Shown: positions 47,245-60,394 of the stretch, one piece after another
Layout of the letters: the number at the start of each line of letters is the position of its first letter
Position numbering within the stretch: position 1 is the stretch's first letter
Source of the DNA: Hawksworthiomyces lignivorus
Taxonomy: Eukaryota > Ascomycota > Sordariomycetes > Ophiostomatales > Ophiostomataceae
Assembly: GCA_002917075.1 (NCBI GenBank)
Contig: NTMA01000033.1
Coordinates: 1-64,000, forward strand
Length of the DNA stretch: 64,000 nt
Direction of reading: 5' to 3'
Notes under the pieces: generated by a model
Databases searched by the model: none
Told to the model about the DNA's origin: nothing
Seen by the model: the letters and a program-made list of their open reading frames with translations, nothing else
Made by a program: the position numbers and the translations under genes

Positions 47245-50200
47245 GAGTTGGGAAGGGGGGGGGTGAGAAGGAAGAGGCGGTGCTTGTTGTCGCGTGAGAA
47301 GCAGACACGAGAGACGGGAAACTGTGCTGCTGACCCGGCCGCTGGATGTCGTCTTTTTATGGGTATGTGCTTTCAATTGCGCTCTTTATGGCAGCAAAAA
47401 GTCGCCTGGAAGCTAGCTTCCCGGTATATCTGGCCACTGGGAGAAACAAAAAAAATTAGAGAACAGAGGAGGTGGTGAAGGAAACGAGAGCTTGCAGCGT
47501 TTCTTTCACAGAGCGGGCTAAAATGCGGTTCTCAAAAAGACAGTCTTTTTCATAGTTTGGGATGTGGTCATTGGTGGGGTAGAGGCTGGCTGCGTCGCCG
47601 CAGGCTGGCAGGGCCTGGGTAATACATATCTTACATACAACTTGCTCGTAGAGGCTTCTTGGGCTGGTGCGGGAAAGCTTTTGGATGGGAATTATTTTGT
47701 GGGGCAGCCTTTTTCCCCTGTTTATTTCAATTTTATTTCCTTTTTATTTAATTCCGTTCGCGGTGGCCAGCCCTCGCCGTTTTGACCTCACTGCAAAGCC
47801 TCCGTTTCGCGACAATGGACGACGACAGCGCAACCACGTATCTGGCGCACAGATCGATTTGCTAAAACATCACAGAGAGGTCTCCTACAACTTATGGTGT
47901 CCATAAATTTGAACTAGACTCTGTTTTGAATAGAATTATGAACATTTTTTGCAGAGCCTCCCCATTCCCACCTCGGTAACCTTCGAGTTTTCTATTGCGT
48001 TACTCCATATGTAGCCACTATTTGCAAGAATGCGTATGTGGAAAAGAAACTTAGCTGTGAGGTTTTTTTTTACTTTTATCTTCGTAGTCTTTCTTGTGTG
48101 GCGTTTGAGCCTGTCTGCCTTGCGCTGCTCTCTATTCCCTGGATATAACAGCGCGGCTGATGGCTTGTTCACTAAAATAAAAAGATAGTATCGCGAATTC
48201 TCCCACGAAGTCTTATTCTTGCCTCTCTTCAAGCGACTCAATTTTATCTAGCAAAATAAATTGCAGATACTCTGCGTTGAAAGCGGAGTGCGCTTCTCGT
48301 CCTGTGATGTGAGTAAGGACATCCTATGAAACACTACAGAGCTAGATATCCACACACAGCACTGAAGAGGTTCTTGACACAGTAGGAGAGATGTTAAAGG
48401 CAAAGTAACCTGCTCTGTAAAATTTGATGTTTCATCCATTACTATCCATCTGGCGAAAAGGACCGTAAACTTAGATTAAAGGTTTGTGCTTTCGCGATGG
48501 TGCCTTCGTGGTATTCTTTCCAGCGATCGCTCCAACTATCCCACGCGCTTCTAACTGCTTTCTTCTTTGGTGTGTAATAATTATCTTGAGATGGATACTT
48601 TCTGTCTCGTATAATGTGTAAAATATATGTGATAGTTTTTACTGTTCTCTACGTATTTTGTGTTGTAAGCCGGCCTCCGAATTACAGGTTAGCACATTTT
48701 CGATTTCCCACATCAACCATTTCACTCACGTTAACAGCAAAAAATAAAAGAGGAGAGAAGATGTGTATACAAAATAAAATCATGCGCTGTTATTAACGTG
48801 AAAATCGTGATTCGGATGCCTTATCCACATTGTAGCGCGCTTTCTAGTAAGCGGTATGGTTTAGGAACTGCTGAACTGTACAACTGCTCAAGCCAGGCAA
48901 ATACAAATCGGTTCCTCGTCTAATTCCATTTAAATGATTCGTGTTTAAGAATGGAAATTAGCTGATATTTCATGGGGAAAGTATGAATTTTTGCCTCCTT
49001 CTTTTTGGAATGAGAAAGAGCCAAGTGCGGCTTGGTCCTAATATCGAGATGTAAAATAAAGAAGAATCGAGGACGTAGGAATCCATAACTCGTCAGAGCA
49101 GAATCGAGAATCGCACAGCCAGCACAGAATTCCTAAGGAAGGATACAAATATCGTTTAAATTTCCGCTATAGAAAGGAAACACTTTCCAAGTATTCTTTT
49201 CGAGTTTTGTTAATCAGGAGACTATTACCAGCGAACCGTAAGACAATACTCTTACGTATTGGATAACCACCAAAAAATTGTAAACACATTTTGAGGCTCT
49301 ATCATGTCCATTTCATTTTCTTCATGACCAAAAAAACAAAATGGCTAGTGAAACTGGGCAGAGCCGATATGGGCACAATTTTTTTTCTTCAATGGTGTTG
49401 AACGTGTTGAGGGGAAAGATTCCTGGATGTTGCTCCCTCGGGCGTCATTCCCACCTATGCCGGCTGCTTTTCCCCTGCATCCTGGCCATGGTTGACTACC
49501 TATCTGATAACGACATCTGCCTCGCCGCAAAAATCAGCCGGCTGTGCATAGAAGACACGCGCGCCAGAGAAATGGCATAATTGAAGCGTACAGATCAGAA
49601 TAACTTTCAAGGCAGATGCTGCATACGAAGGAAACTACCTAATTCTCTAGAAAGCGCTGGAGCAGAATTTTGTCAATTGTACTACAGTTTCATACTCGGC
49701 AGTCGGGGAGTCAGACGTGGCCAGCTGGCGGAATGTTGCATCCATCAAAGTTCGTGAGAGGAGGCATCCTTACATAACGGTCCTTTCGAGATAGTCCTTG
49801 CAAAATAAAAGTTGCTGGAATAAAAAAAAACGGCTAGAAGTATTAAACCGAAGCTAAGTGAGAAAGACAAGATCGTGCTTAGACTACGATGGCGTGGGAG
49901 GCGGAATCATCTTCAGGTCGAGGCCACAGCTATCGTTGTGAGAGCACAACCGTACAACCAAAGTGTTTCTAGCACAGGCCATGGTTGGATTGATGATTCG
50001 TGACAAAGGTTTGCTAGTCGTTCAAGAACAGGAAAAGCATTAGTGTTGTTCTCGACGGCAGCCTCATGATGGGCGTGGAGACGAACTTTGGCGCGATATC
50101 AGCAACCCAACCTTCTCGCCCCCATCCTTGTCTCTGGTGCTCTCCGTCCGTTCCGCCCGAACTAAGTCGGTCCGCTGGCTGGCTGGCCGCCCCTTTCTTC

Positions 50201-52283
50201 CTCTTTGCCTCTTTTCCGTGTGCAGGCAATATTGGTCTGCCATTCACCCCCCCTTTTCTTCACACTTCTTACAAAATTCACACGCCGACAACCAAACACA
50301 CATATAATTGACACAGCGAAAAGCGCCCAGACAACCGCGTCATCTCTGCTTTTGACTGCGGTCGTTGCGTGCTTTCGCCAGCTAGATATTCCTGCGGACA
50401 TAAATATAGATGACATTTCTATCGCGGCCCTCTTGAGTCCAGCTTGGGTTTATTGCGACCTCGGATTTCGCATCGCTTTCGCCTGATTCATCTTCTTTGT
50501 CCTTCTGCTCCCCTCTTGACCAAGCAAGATTTCTTTTTTGATTGCTTCATAACCCCCTCCTTTTCTGTCGACTTGTCATGACAGCTTGATTCCCTCCATC
50601 CCTGCGTTCTAGCAACCTCTGCACCTTGCACTGTCTGGTAAGTTCAGTTCGTTCTATTCCGCTAGCCCTGCTGCGGCTGGTTTTCTTGTCTCGTGTCATC
50701 TCTTTCTTCTATCTTTGTCCCCCAGCGTCCCCCTCTTTTTTTCTCACTTCTTCCCCTCTGCCTTGCCTATCGCCCTTCTCGCTGCTCACTTTTGCATACC
50801 CCTGCTCGTCCAAGCACACAATCCAAAAAAACCAACGCAGCTTCAAACTGCATCCAAGGCAAGCAATACGCGATTCAGCTTAGTTCAGCTTATCCCTCCT
50901 TCCAGTGGCACGCCGTTCTAGGGTAAGGCGCCTGGCACCCCACGAGCCTTCTTCGCGCACCGGGTTGGATTGGGACGCACTGGACGCACTGGACGCACAG
51001 AACAGAAACGAGACGTGTCTTTCGGGAGCACTGCGTGTTATAATTTGTCTCTGGCGTAATTACACCAAGACCTGGCACTAGTCCCCACGCGTCAACGTCC
51101 TTTATAGTCGTACTTTTGCGTCTTCCCTTCCCCCCTTTTCCTGTTTTTTTTTTTTTTTTTTTTTTTCTCTTCCCCCATCTCCCTGTACGGCTTACATATA
51201 CGGAGCAGAGGACAGAAGATACTTTGATACTTTGATACTTTCTCACGCACCATTGCTTCCCTTCTCAGCCACACGCGCATGCCTCTTTCCCGTTCACCCC
51301 TTTATCTTCTGTTAACCACAATGCTGTTAGGATTTTAACGCGCTTGCACAAGCCACACATCTACTCCCGTTGCCGCCTTCCGCCTGCCACATTCTCTCCT
51401 GCCCTGTTCCTTTCCAAGCTAAGCTAAATAATTTATTATTTCCCAATTAAAATAGGGTGTAAGCTATCATCGCTCCTTCTACCACCGGTCCCGTTATTGT
51501 TGACGCGACACGGATCGTCGTTCTTCCTTTCCCTTCCTCTTTTCCACGCTCCAACGCTCTTGCCAACGCTCTTTCTTCTCACTACCGCTCCTCTCCTCCA
51601 CCCCTTCCCTCTTCCTATATTCCTTGTATTTACCCCCTTTGGACTTATTCCGTATTTCTCTTCTCCCCTTATATCTCTTTTTTTAATTTCTTTTTCTTCT
51701 TTTTCCCTCTTCCCAATTTCTTTCTCATGTCTTCTCTCTCCGTGTCACCTTTGCGCCATCTATGAATTCAGCCTTGCCTGTCGACAATTCCAGTTCCACG
51801 GGGGACTCTATCGTCATGTATGTGCCTGGACTTCTTTTTTCCTTTTTACGTCTTGGATCATGTTTCCTAGGCGCAATATCGCGTGTTTTACCCTTCGCCA
51901 TTGTCATCCCCCCTCTCCATGCTTCCAAATCGCGACTTGCAGGTTCCACAGCTTTAAAAACGCGTCAATCCGCGCGCAAATCACAAGAAATGCAATTGTC
52001 ATAATAAAGCGTATATTGCAAGCAAAATACCACACGAGCAGGATAGGAAATAATCAAGACTGGACTGGGGCAGCACGAATTACAGACACAAGAGAAAATA
52101 AAGAGAAGCAGGCTCTAAATGTCAAAGCAAAAGAACGCCTGAAGTCGCTGTTTCTTAACTTTCTCCCCCCCTCCCCCTTTCCCTCCCCGTTTGGATTCTT
52201 TCCTTTCCCTCTGTCATTGCCTTCTACCTACTTCTGCCTCCACTGCGCAAAAACTGACGCGTCCCTGCAGACCTCCGGCTGCA
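47245..52283. other. 5 kb divergent spacer between LSM7 and ASH1
   Basis: No supported gene. From about 47930 to 49900 the sequence is visibly AT-rich with few frames of any length. Between about 50500 and 51730 the + strand is C/T-rich, with a 23-T run at 51144-51166; this is probably promoter and 5' leader of the methyltransferase gene. TACTTTGATACTTTGATACT at about 51219-51238 is a short direct repeat. Confidence 0.5.
51144..51166. repeat. Poly-T tract of 23 bases
   Basis: Uninterrupted T run in the C/T-rich region upstream of ASH1. Confidence 0.9.
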
Positions 52284-55200
52284 ATGCCTCTAAAGGAGGA
52301 GAGTCCGGCTGAAACCGGTATTTCAGACGTGCCGGTCTTTACTGAGCCACGCGAGTCCGCCCAGTCAACACCCGCGTCGATCTTTACCAATGGCTCGCAA
52401 GGTCTCAAACCAGAAGGCGAAGATGTCCTTGTTCCTCCGTCAGCGGCAGCCGCCACCGTCGCATCTGTGACAATTCTGTCAGATGCCATGCCAGCAACAC
52501 CGTTCTCCCTTCCATCAACCCCACCACCGCAATTTGCCGACACTATAGATTTCAGCGCCAAAAGTCTTAGTGTAGTTGCCGATACTCCCTCCGCCAGGCC
52601 CCTACCCCCTGTAAACGGGCTCACAAACGGCACTCCTCCCGAATCAGCGGACGAACCGCTCAGCGAGCCTGACGCTGATGCAACGCATGGTGCCTTGCGG
52701 GAACAAGGAGGAGGCTCTGTCGAAGATGTTGTAGAGGTGGTTGCGGAGGCCCAGTCCGAGCCTGCAGACTTGGTGCAGGTTCCCGAAATAACAGATATGG
52801 CAGACATCTCTTTTGCCGATCATCCCACTGCAAACGACGACAGCAACGCAGCAAACGAGCCCCCATCTTCATCAGCTCATCTCTCAAGTTCACAACCGAT
52901 AGACGATCAAGCCTCTCCTTCCGGATCGGCATTGAACACAATTGCCTCCCGTCGACCACTTCGAATGGCGCGACAGGTGAAAGCTGCTCCGCAGGTCTTG
53001 GAGAGGCCTGCTAAGACATCTGCTAAGCTAGCATCTAAATCTGCATCAACACCAGCTAAGTCGTCACCAAAGTCAAGCTCAACACCGGTGAGATCTGCAG
53101 TCGAGAGACGTGCCACTCGCCTGTCTGGTATCATGACCGAAAACTCGACACCTCCGTCGTCTTTGGGCAAGCGCAGAAGAAGAGACTCTGGGAAAAACGT
53201 AACGGCTGAGTTGCCCCGCGAGCTGCGACGTCTTCAGGACACGAAGGAATTCGCACACGTTGACGACAATCCAGTTGTTTATACGGTCTGGAGCAACGGC
53301 AAATACGTGCCGGCAAATGCGGCGGGTGAACCGCTGCCTCAGAAGACCCCGGCCTCAAAGTCTGCCAAAACTGGTGCAGCGGCAGATGGCCAGAAGTCAA
53401 CTGGAGAGGGTGTCGAGCAGTCTCCTGGAAAGAAAGCAAGGACAGGCTCGAACGATGAAGAAGACGACCAAGCTCCAAAGCCTGTGCAAAAGCGCGTGAA
53501 GAAGTGGCTGAACAAGGGCCTGTACGCCGGGCAATCCATGCCTGAGAACCCTACTCTCGGACTGACTTCGAACGAAAAGAAGACATTGGCAAGGCTGCCT
53601 GAGCTATCGAAGAAGTACCCTTCCAACAATACCTTGCCCATGCCAATTTTCAGTGGTCTCCGTATGTTGATTCAAGGTCGCGATTTTAAAATGCCTTTCG
53701 ATGTCTTCAACCCACTTCCACCCGGCCAACCAAAACCAGTCAAATATGGCAGATTTAACAAGAGTAAGTTTACTTCTTAGCTCAGTAACAGCCGCTCGTA
53801 GTGAATTTTTGACAACGTTCATTGAAACGGCTCTGCTAACCCGCCCCGTGTTTCAATTAGATCGGTTTGTTGGCGAGGCACACACCATATGGAAGAAGAG
53901 TCCTCATTATGACGATTTCCAGCTCTCTAAGTGTGTATGCAAGCCAGAGACGGGCTGTGACGAAGACTGCCAAAACCGCATCATGCTCTATGAATGCAAC
54001 GACATGATCTGCAATGTCGGACCGGAGAAGTGCAACAACCGGGAGTTCCAGAGGCTGGCCGAGCGAACCGCATCAAAGAATCCTTATAATATTGGCGTGG
54101 AGGTCTTCAAAACTCCCAACCGAGGACACGGTATTCGGGCCAGCCGGTGCTTTCGACCTGGACAGATCATCATGGAATACATTGGCGAGATCATCACGGA
54201 AGAGGAATCCGACCGGCGCATGAACGAATTGTATAAAAACAATGCAGTAAGCTCGCTCATTTTGTAATGCAGCAAACGTGGCGGATATTTATATGCTAAT
54301 CATTGTTCCAGTGCTATTACCTTATGTCTTTTGACCAGTCTCTGATCATTGACGGAACGAGTGGTAGCATCGCTCGATTCGTCAACCATTCGTGCTCGCC
54401 TAATTGTAGGATGATAAAATGGATTGTTTCTGGGCAGCCTCGGATTGCTCTATTTGCAGGAGATCGCCCCATCATGACAGGCGAAGAGCTTACTTACGAC
54501 TACAACTTTGACCCATACTCGTCTAAAAATGTTCAAGCGTGCTTATGTGGCAGCGAGAACTGCCGTGGTGTGCTTGGTCCCCGAAAGAGCGAGAAAGCTG
54601 TGTCTAAAGCCGCGGCGGAGAAGGCTGCTGCTGAGAAAGCTAAGCTGGAAACGGGCAAAATTAAGAAGGCTGCTGGTTCTCAGGCGACAAATAAGCCCGG
54701 GAAGCGGAAGCTAGATGTCTACAGCATGGACGACGATGATAGCGCAAAAAAGAGCGGACCTGCTGCGAAGAAGATTCGTATCAATGTTGTCCAAAAGAGG
54801 GGTCCTGGTCGCCCGCGGAAAGACGACTCGCCGAAGAAGGCCGTCAAAGCAACGGCTGTGAAGAAGGTCACTACAACGAAAGCTGCGCTGGAGGCTCTGG
54901 CGGCTGGAGCGGCGAAACAGGCTAGGGCTGCCAAGGCTGTGAAAACAAAGAGGGCGGCAAGGGCAGCGAAGGCTGCAGAAGCGGCGAAAGCCCTCAAAGC
55001 AGCGAAGAAGGCCAAACTCGCAAAGTTGTCAAAGTCATCTAAATCTGTGACATTGGCGAACAAGACCAAAGTTGCTAAAGCCGCCAACGCTAAAACAGCG
55101 ACCAAGACGGCAAAGGGCGCCAAAGTTGTACCTGCAAAGCTTAAGAAGACTGTAGCCACGGTGAGCAAGCCGAAGACGGCGAAGACAACAGCAACCGGAA

Positions 55201-56411
55201 CCGCAACGAAGGCAGTGAAGGAAGGCAAAGCCAAAAAGCCTGGCAATGCAATCAGAGTGGTTAAGGCTGCGAAGGTTGTGAAGGTGACGAAAACAGCAAA
55301 TGGACTGAAAGCGGCAAAAGTATCGAAGACAGTGAAGACATCCAGCGTCAAGCTTACCAAACCATCTGCAAAGAAAACAGTATCATCTCTCACCAAGGAC
55401 CCTAAAGCACCCAAAGCTGTGAAGCCGGTCAAGTCCACGCAAAGTCGAAAACCGACATCCGCGACAGTCACTAGGGCTGAGACGCCGCAAAATGCTGAGC
55501 AAACCGAGAATGGGCTGGCGTCTCAGACGGTCTCCCATGCAACTCCCATGGCTAAAGCTGTTGCAAAGGCTGCAAAAGAGGCGGCCAAGGCGGCCAAGAC
55601 TGGAGTAGCATCTCAGTCGCAGGCGAAAAAGTCTTTGCAATCGTCGAAGCAAGTCAAGAAGCCGGGGATGTCTACCGCTGTCGCAGCCAAGCGTGCTGGC
55701 AAGGTAGTCGTGCCGGTGAAAAGAGGCAGAGGGCGTCCGAGATTGACGCCCAAGGTACAGATGGCCGGGAAACCAGCCAAGACAGCTAGAAAAATAGTGA
55801 CAAAGGTCGTGGTGAAGGCTAAAGAGGTGACAACCGATAGCAATGTGGCTGGAGAAGAGGAGTTGGCGGCACAGCTGAATATGGAGGTCACAGCACAAGT
55901 CACAGCAGAAGTTTCGGCAAACCTCACGATGGCGGCCCCAGCCACAGAGCGTGAAGGATTTAATAGTTCTCCCACCGCGCAGCTCTCCTCAAGCCCCACC
56001 CAGCAGACGCCGAGCTCCCCATCTACTGAGATGCCGCGCCGGAAACGGGGTCGCCCGCGAAAAGTGGTTGTTGACGCATCCAGCGCAACAGAGGTAGATC
56101 CATCCGCAGCGACGCCGGCAGCGACGCCGGCAGCGACGCCAACAGCGACACCAGCAGTGACGGCGACAACTGTTGAGACACAGTCGGCCCCTGAGTCAAC
56201 GAAACTTTCTGGATTCATGGGATTGTTCGGCAGGAAGAAAGTAGACGCTAATGTGATTGTGGCGAAGAAGACAGACAAGGTGGGGATGTTGGACAGCAAG
56301 GTTGTTGAACATGCCAGTATTCCGAATGATGAGCCGCTAAGGGAACAGGAGAACATCAGCAGTGCTCTAGTCGACCCCGACTCTGCCGAGGATGTTATTC
56401 ATGTGGCCTAA
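52284..56411 (+). CDS. ASH1: ASH1-type histone H3K36 methyltransferase with H1-like tail
   Basis: Exons 52284-53763, 53861-54246 and 54312-56411; introns of 97 and 65 bp; 1321 residues. Predicted to methylate histone H3 on Lys36 on chromatin. Seen: a long acidic, Ser/Thr/Pro-rich N-terminus; AWS-type cysteine cluster (CVCKPETGCDEDCQNR, MICNVGPEKCNNREF, from about residue 520); SET domain with GHGIRA, EYIGEIITEEE, SIARFVNHSCSPNC (about 640-655) and GEELTYDYNFDPY; post-SET CLCGSENCRG (about 699-707). The AWS-SET-postSET order without SRI or WW domains points to ASH1 rather than SET2. The last 600 residues are Lys/Ala-rich like linker histone H1, with three AT-hook cores (KRGPGRPRK about 784, KRGRGRPR about 1095, KRGRPRK about 1202). 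A 12-bp repeat encodes AATPAATPAATP at about 56106-56150. The ATG at 52284 follows a possible leader-intron acceptor (ctgcag). Confidence 0.93.
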
Positions 56412-57346
56412 GACAATCCTGGGGATTAATATAAGGGCTAGAAGTCCTAAGAGACTGGTTTTGGGAACGGCTCATAGAGATGAAAAACGGTAAACGAAAC
56501 GGAATGTTGGCTTCTGTCAGGGGGGGGAGGGGCTTGGTCACGCGAGGAGCATATAATCGGTCATTTGGATTTCAGGGCATTTTCAACACACCCGCGGTTT
56601 GGTACTTTTGATATTTGTGAATGTTTTGGGAGTTGGTGCAGTAGAAGAATTTAAACCGTATTTATTGTGGCTCTGGGCTCATTGGGAGGATCTACTTTCC
56701 CTTTTCTGCATTATATTGTTGCTACTCTATTGTGACTCCTTTTCTCTTGAGAAAGTCTGCCTCTTCTCGTCTCTTAATAGTGTACAAAAGGGGCGCGACA
56801 AATTCCTCTCATGTTTCTGGTGCTCACAACAGTCTTATCCGCTACAACCCAATATCTGGTGTTGACCATACTGCATTAGAGACCAAAAATTAACTTCACC
56901 AGCTATGTTTTAGTTAATCTGAGACACGATTTGCTTCTGCATAGTCTTGCTGTTCGCAGTTTCTGCTATTGCTGGAAGCTTATATCTTCAGTGAAATGAT
57001 ATAAAAGTACATTCTTGTCCTATCCTGAGCAAGACCTAATATAATGACCCCAAGAACCTACCAAAAAGTCCCATGCATGCAAATCAAAATGAAATCCAAT
57101 TAGCTTTTCCTCTTCTCCTCGTCACTGAACCATCGCCAAAATCCATATAGTCTTTGCGCCAGTGCTGTCTATTTGGTTGTTATACTGTAACTTTTTTGGG
57201 GAGTCTCGCATGAAGAGGCCTCGGCTCTCCCTCTCTCGTCTCTCATCTCGTGCAGTTCCTGGGTATCATTCAATCGCTAAAGAGCCACTCTCCCACCCTA
57301 ATTCTCGTGCCTACCACGCGTACAAGCAGAGAGCAAATCCTCCCCT
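56412..57346. other. Convergent spacer between ASH1 and PRP21
   Basis: 0.9 kb between two stop codons, AT-rich after 56600. No gene seen. Confidence 0.5.
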
Positions 57347-58462
57347 TTAAAATGGGAAGGCCTCCTCGAGCATGCGGTTCGTCGACATGGACATCTTGCT
57401 CTTCTCCTCGAGGGAGGCGTACTGCAGGTCGTTGAGCGACGTGGGCGGGGGCAAGGCGGCGGCGTCGTCGGCCTCGCTGAAGACGATGGTCTCGAGGACG
57501 GCGAAGTTGGTCCAGTCGATGCGGGCGAGCTCCTCCTTCTCGACGTCGCGGGCGTGCTCCTCCTTCTTGCGCTGGGACTCCTCCCACTCCGCGTAGGCGA
57601 TGCGCTGCTTGGCCCGCAGCAGGATGCTGAAGCGGTCGTCGGCGTTGTGCCGGAGCGTGGCCAGGCGGGTCGTCGTCGACGACGATGACGACGAGCCGTC
57701 TGCCGCCACCGCGGCACCGTTGGTGCCGGCGTCCTCCATGGCCTGGTCGGTGGGCTCGCCGCCGTTGCTGCTGCTCGCCGCCGCCGCCGCCGCTGCGCCT
57801 GCTCCTGCGCCTGTCCCGGCCCCCGGCACGGCGGCACCCAGGTCCTTGTTGATCAGGGTGTACTGGTCGACCATGCGCTGGAAGTAGTTGTGCAGGGAGT
57901 GGTTGGGCAGCAGGAACTGGAACTGGGCGTTGTTGACCTCGCGCTGGACGAGGTTCGTCAGGAAGCGCCGGCCGTGCACGGCGGCAAAGGACGCCGTCAG
58001 GCGCAGGACGTCGAGGTCCTTGGCGTTCATGATGGGCAGCCGCGCCGAGAAGTCGTAGTCGGGCGGCTTCTCGGGGCCCTTGGGCGCAGCCACCGCCGCT
58101 GCACCGGCGCCGCCGGCGGCCGACGACGCTGCCGCGCCACCTTCACCCACGCGCCCCGCAGCCACCGCGGTCACGCGGCCCGCGCGGTACTCCTCTTTGC
58201 GCCACTCGTAGTACGCGTGGAACGCGTCGTCCGGGTTGGTCACGAAGCTGAACTTGGGGTTGCCGCTGTGGTGCTCGCGCAGGCGCGCCTCGATGCCCGA
58301 GCCGCCCCGCACCGCGTAGCCGACTGTCTTCTCGATGACCTCGCGCATCTCGCCCGGCGGCGGCATGATCACGCCTGCCGGCGGCTTGATCCGGTCCAGC
58401 GTCGCCGTCGCCGCGGCCACGGTGGCCGCGAGCGAGGCGTTGCTCGCGCTAGCGGAGGCCAT
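57347..58462 (-). CDS. PRP21: PRP21/SF3A1, SF3a subunit with two SURP domains
   Basis: Intronless, 371 residues. SF3a subunit of the U2 snRNP, needed for prespliceosome formation. Seen: SURP module 1 (residues about 40-92: VIEKTVGYAVRGGSGIEARL, NPKFSFV, DDAFHAYYEWR), an Ala/Gly-rich linker, SURP module 2 (about 150-205: LRLTASFAAVHGRRFLTNL, NNAQFQFL, NYFQRMVDQYT), a Gly/Ala/Ser low-complexity insert and the PRP21-type helical region (RFSILLRAKQRIAYAEWEE, then RIDWTNFAVLETIVF). The C-terminus NDLQYASLEEKSKMSMS then NRMLEEAFPF is typical of fungal members. The C-terminal ubiquitin-like domain of animal SF3A1 is absent, as expected for many fungi. Exon is very GC-rich, giving long antisense frames. 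A (GT)n run at about 58485-58501 lies just upstream. Confidence 0.94.
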   Translation of the reverse strand: MASASASNASLAATVAAATATLDRIKPPAGVIMPPPGEMREVIEKTVGYAVRGGSGIEARLREHHSGNPKFSFVTNPDDAFHAYYEWRKEEYRAGRVTAVAAGRVGEGGAAASSAAGGAGAAAVAAPKGPEKPPDYDFSARLPIMNAKDLDVLRLTASFAAVHGRRFLTNLVQREVNNAQFQFLLPNHSLHNYFQRMVDQYTLINKDLGAAVPGAGTGAGAGAAAAAAASSSNGGEPTDQAMEDAGTNGAAVAADGSSSSSSTTTRLATLRHNADDRFSILLRAKQRIAYAEWEESQRKKEEHARDVEKEELARIDWTNFAVLETIVFSEADDAAALPPPTSLNDLQYASLEEKSKMSMSTNRMLEEAFPF

Positions 58463-60394
58463 TCTATTCTGCCTGTGTATGTGGGTGTGTGTGTGTGTGT
58501 CGCTTCTCTCGCCTCTCCTCTCTGTCCTACCCGGCAGTAAGAATGTACACGTGCCGTGCCCCTGTTTATTTCTTTGCCCTCTTTTGCCGGTCGCTGTTTC
58601 GGAAAGTGGAATTCAGTCGAAGAGGCAAAGACAGGAAAGGAACGTCGCCGAAAAAAGAGTTCGCTGATGCGCCACTCTGGTGCTGGCCGGTAGAGAACGT
58701 CCAGGCGGGTTTGATGAGCGGCAAGAAAAATTAAGACCAGTACTGGCAGGAGGAGTCAGGTACCACTAGCTATTCGGAGCTATCAGAGGAATATCACGTG
58801 GAAGATTTGTCATCAACTTTCAACGTCAAGTCAAAAAATCTGCTGTTTACTTTCCATCCTGATGGCTTTTCAGGTTGTATCTAGACTTAAGTTGATTGGA
58901 ATCTTTAATTCATTATTAGGAAAGATTGTGATGTGTCTCTTGCTTTGTTGCAGCATACTTCATAAATGCACTGCCAGCTGTTAAAAGGGGACCTCGTCCT
59001 CAGCGTTTCTATGTTTCTCGATCCATGCCAGGCTAAACCGGCGGCTTTGTTTGTGGTCTTATGGCACTCACAACCAAAGAAAGTAAATGAATCGCTGCAT
59101 ATAGAATATGATAAATGTGTCCTTTTCCATGAGCCAACCTCCTACGTTTTCCAGATGTTTCTCGCCCAGCCTCGTCCTCTCCGTTGTCGATTCTCACGTG
59201 CGATCGCCTATGCAGAGGGCTGTAAAATAGCCCCACCTTTCTCTTTAAGTGCACAGTGCACAACAGTGCCAGAGAGACCAGCAAATTTACGCATTCGATT
59301 CGTTGTTCATCGCAGGAAAAAGAGAACAGAAACAAACAAAGATGATATGGAGGCAAAGTCAAACTCGGCGCACCTTTCTTTCTCCATCCTTTCATGCAGC
59401 AACAGCCTTGGTACAATCGCAGTCGATATTCCTCCTTTGGAAGACTCTAGAGCTGACGTCACAGGAGAAGAGCAGCAGAGCTGAACTGCTGGTTCGTCTT
59501 TGTGCGGATAGGTGCATCTCAAGCAAGCAGAGGCTGCAGTTAAAGAAGAAAAGATAAACGTATGTTGCATTTAAAGTTTGGAGGAGGGAGGGAGGTGTAA
59601 GACAGCACAGAGACATTGAGGCAACGAAATGCCGTGCACTCAGACGGATGGCTTCTTCTACTGGCTTCCACTATGAGCCGAGATAGTACCTTTTAAATTG
59701 GATTTACAGAAGAGGTCGCACTGTGGGTAAGAGACCCACCTCCCCTCTCTCCAACAGCTCCCCCAAAGATTCTCTGCGTGGGAAAACACGAGAAAAGGCA
59801 CCATCGCCTCCACCACTCAACGACCACCCACCACTACTTACTTCTTCTTCCTGGCTTACGCACTCCCCCGCTTTAAGAGGAAAAGTAGAGAGCCAGAGAT
59901 AACGTTGCCTGGCATAGCTGCTTCACGCACGCGACATTCCTATATCCCCTCTATATCTTGATCGGTTCCTTCCGACTGCCTGGTCTCGCTCGCGCCATCT
60001 GATCAGACTCCGACTCTGGCGATCCGCCTTCCGTCTCTCCATTGTCGATTCTGCGCTGCTCGGTTGTCATTTCTCGCTTTGTAGCTTTCAAAGCAGGTCA
60101 ACGTAGTCATATAGACTAAGCTAGACAAGCAAAAAAATAAGTTTTACCTTCAAAACGGCGTCGCCAGCGCAAGATAGGGCACGCCTCGCCAACGCCGGCG
60201 TGGTTTCTGGGCCCATAGGAGGAGGCGGTTCTGACACCAGCAGTCGACTGCCACGCGGACTGACACCGACATTCACGTCGTCGCCGCCGCCCAACGCCGC
60301 CTCCAGCAGCAGCAGCAGCACCACCACCACCACCGCCGCCGCCAAGTCGCCGACCTCGCCGGCCTTCCTCGCCAACACCCTCCACCGGCCCATC
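58463..60394. other. Divergent spacer between PRP21 and SNX3
   Basis: 1.9 kb between two start codons. No gene supported. The last 270 bp before SNX3 is GC-rich, in frame with SNX3 and stop-free from 60125, but has no ATG; it includes a CAG/CAC/CGC trinucleotide run (60304-60343). Confidence 0.5.
60304..60343. repeat. Compound trinucleotide repeat (CAG)n(CAC)n(CGC)n
   Basis: Uninterrupted CAG, then CAC, then CGC triplets in the SNX3 upstream region; in the SNX3 frame it reads Ser then Thr then Ala runs. Confidence 0.85.

Noticed and set aside
58966..59484. Forward ATG frame of 172 codons
   Set aside because: No recognised domain, mixed codon choice and overlapping long minus frames. Not enough to call a gene, though expression data could change that.
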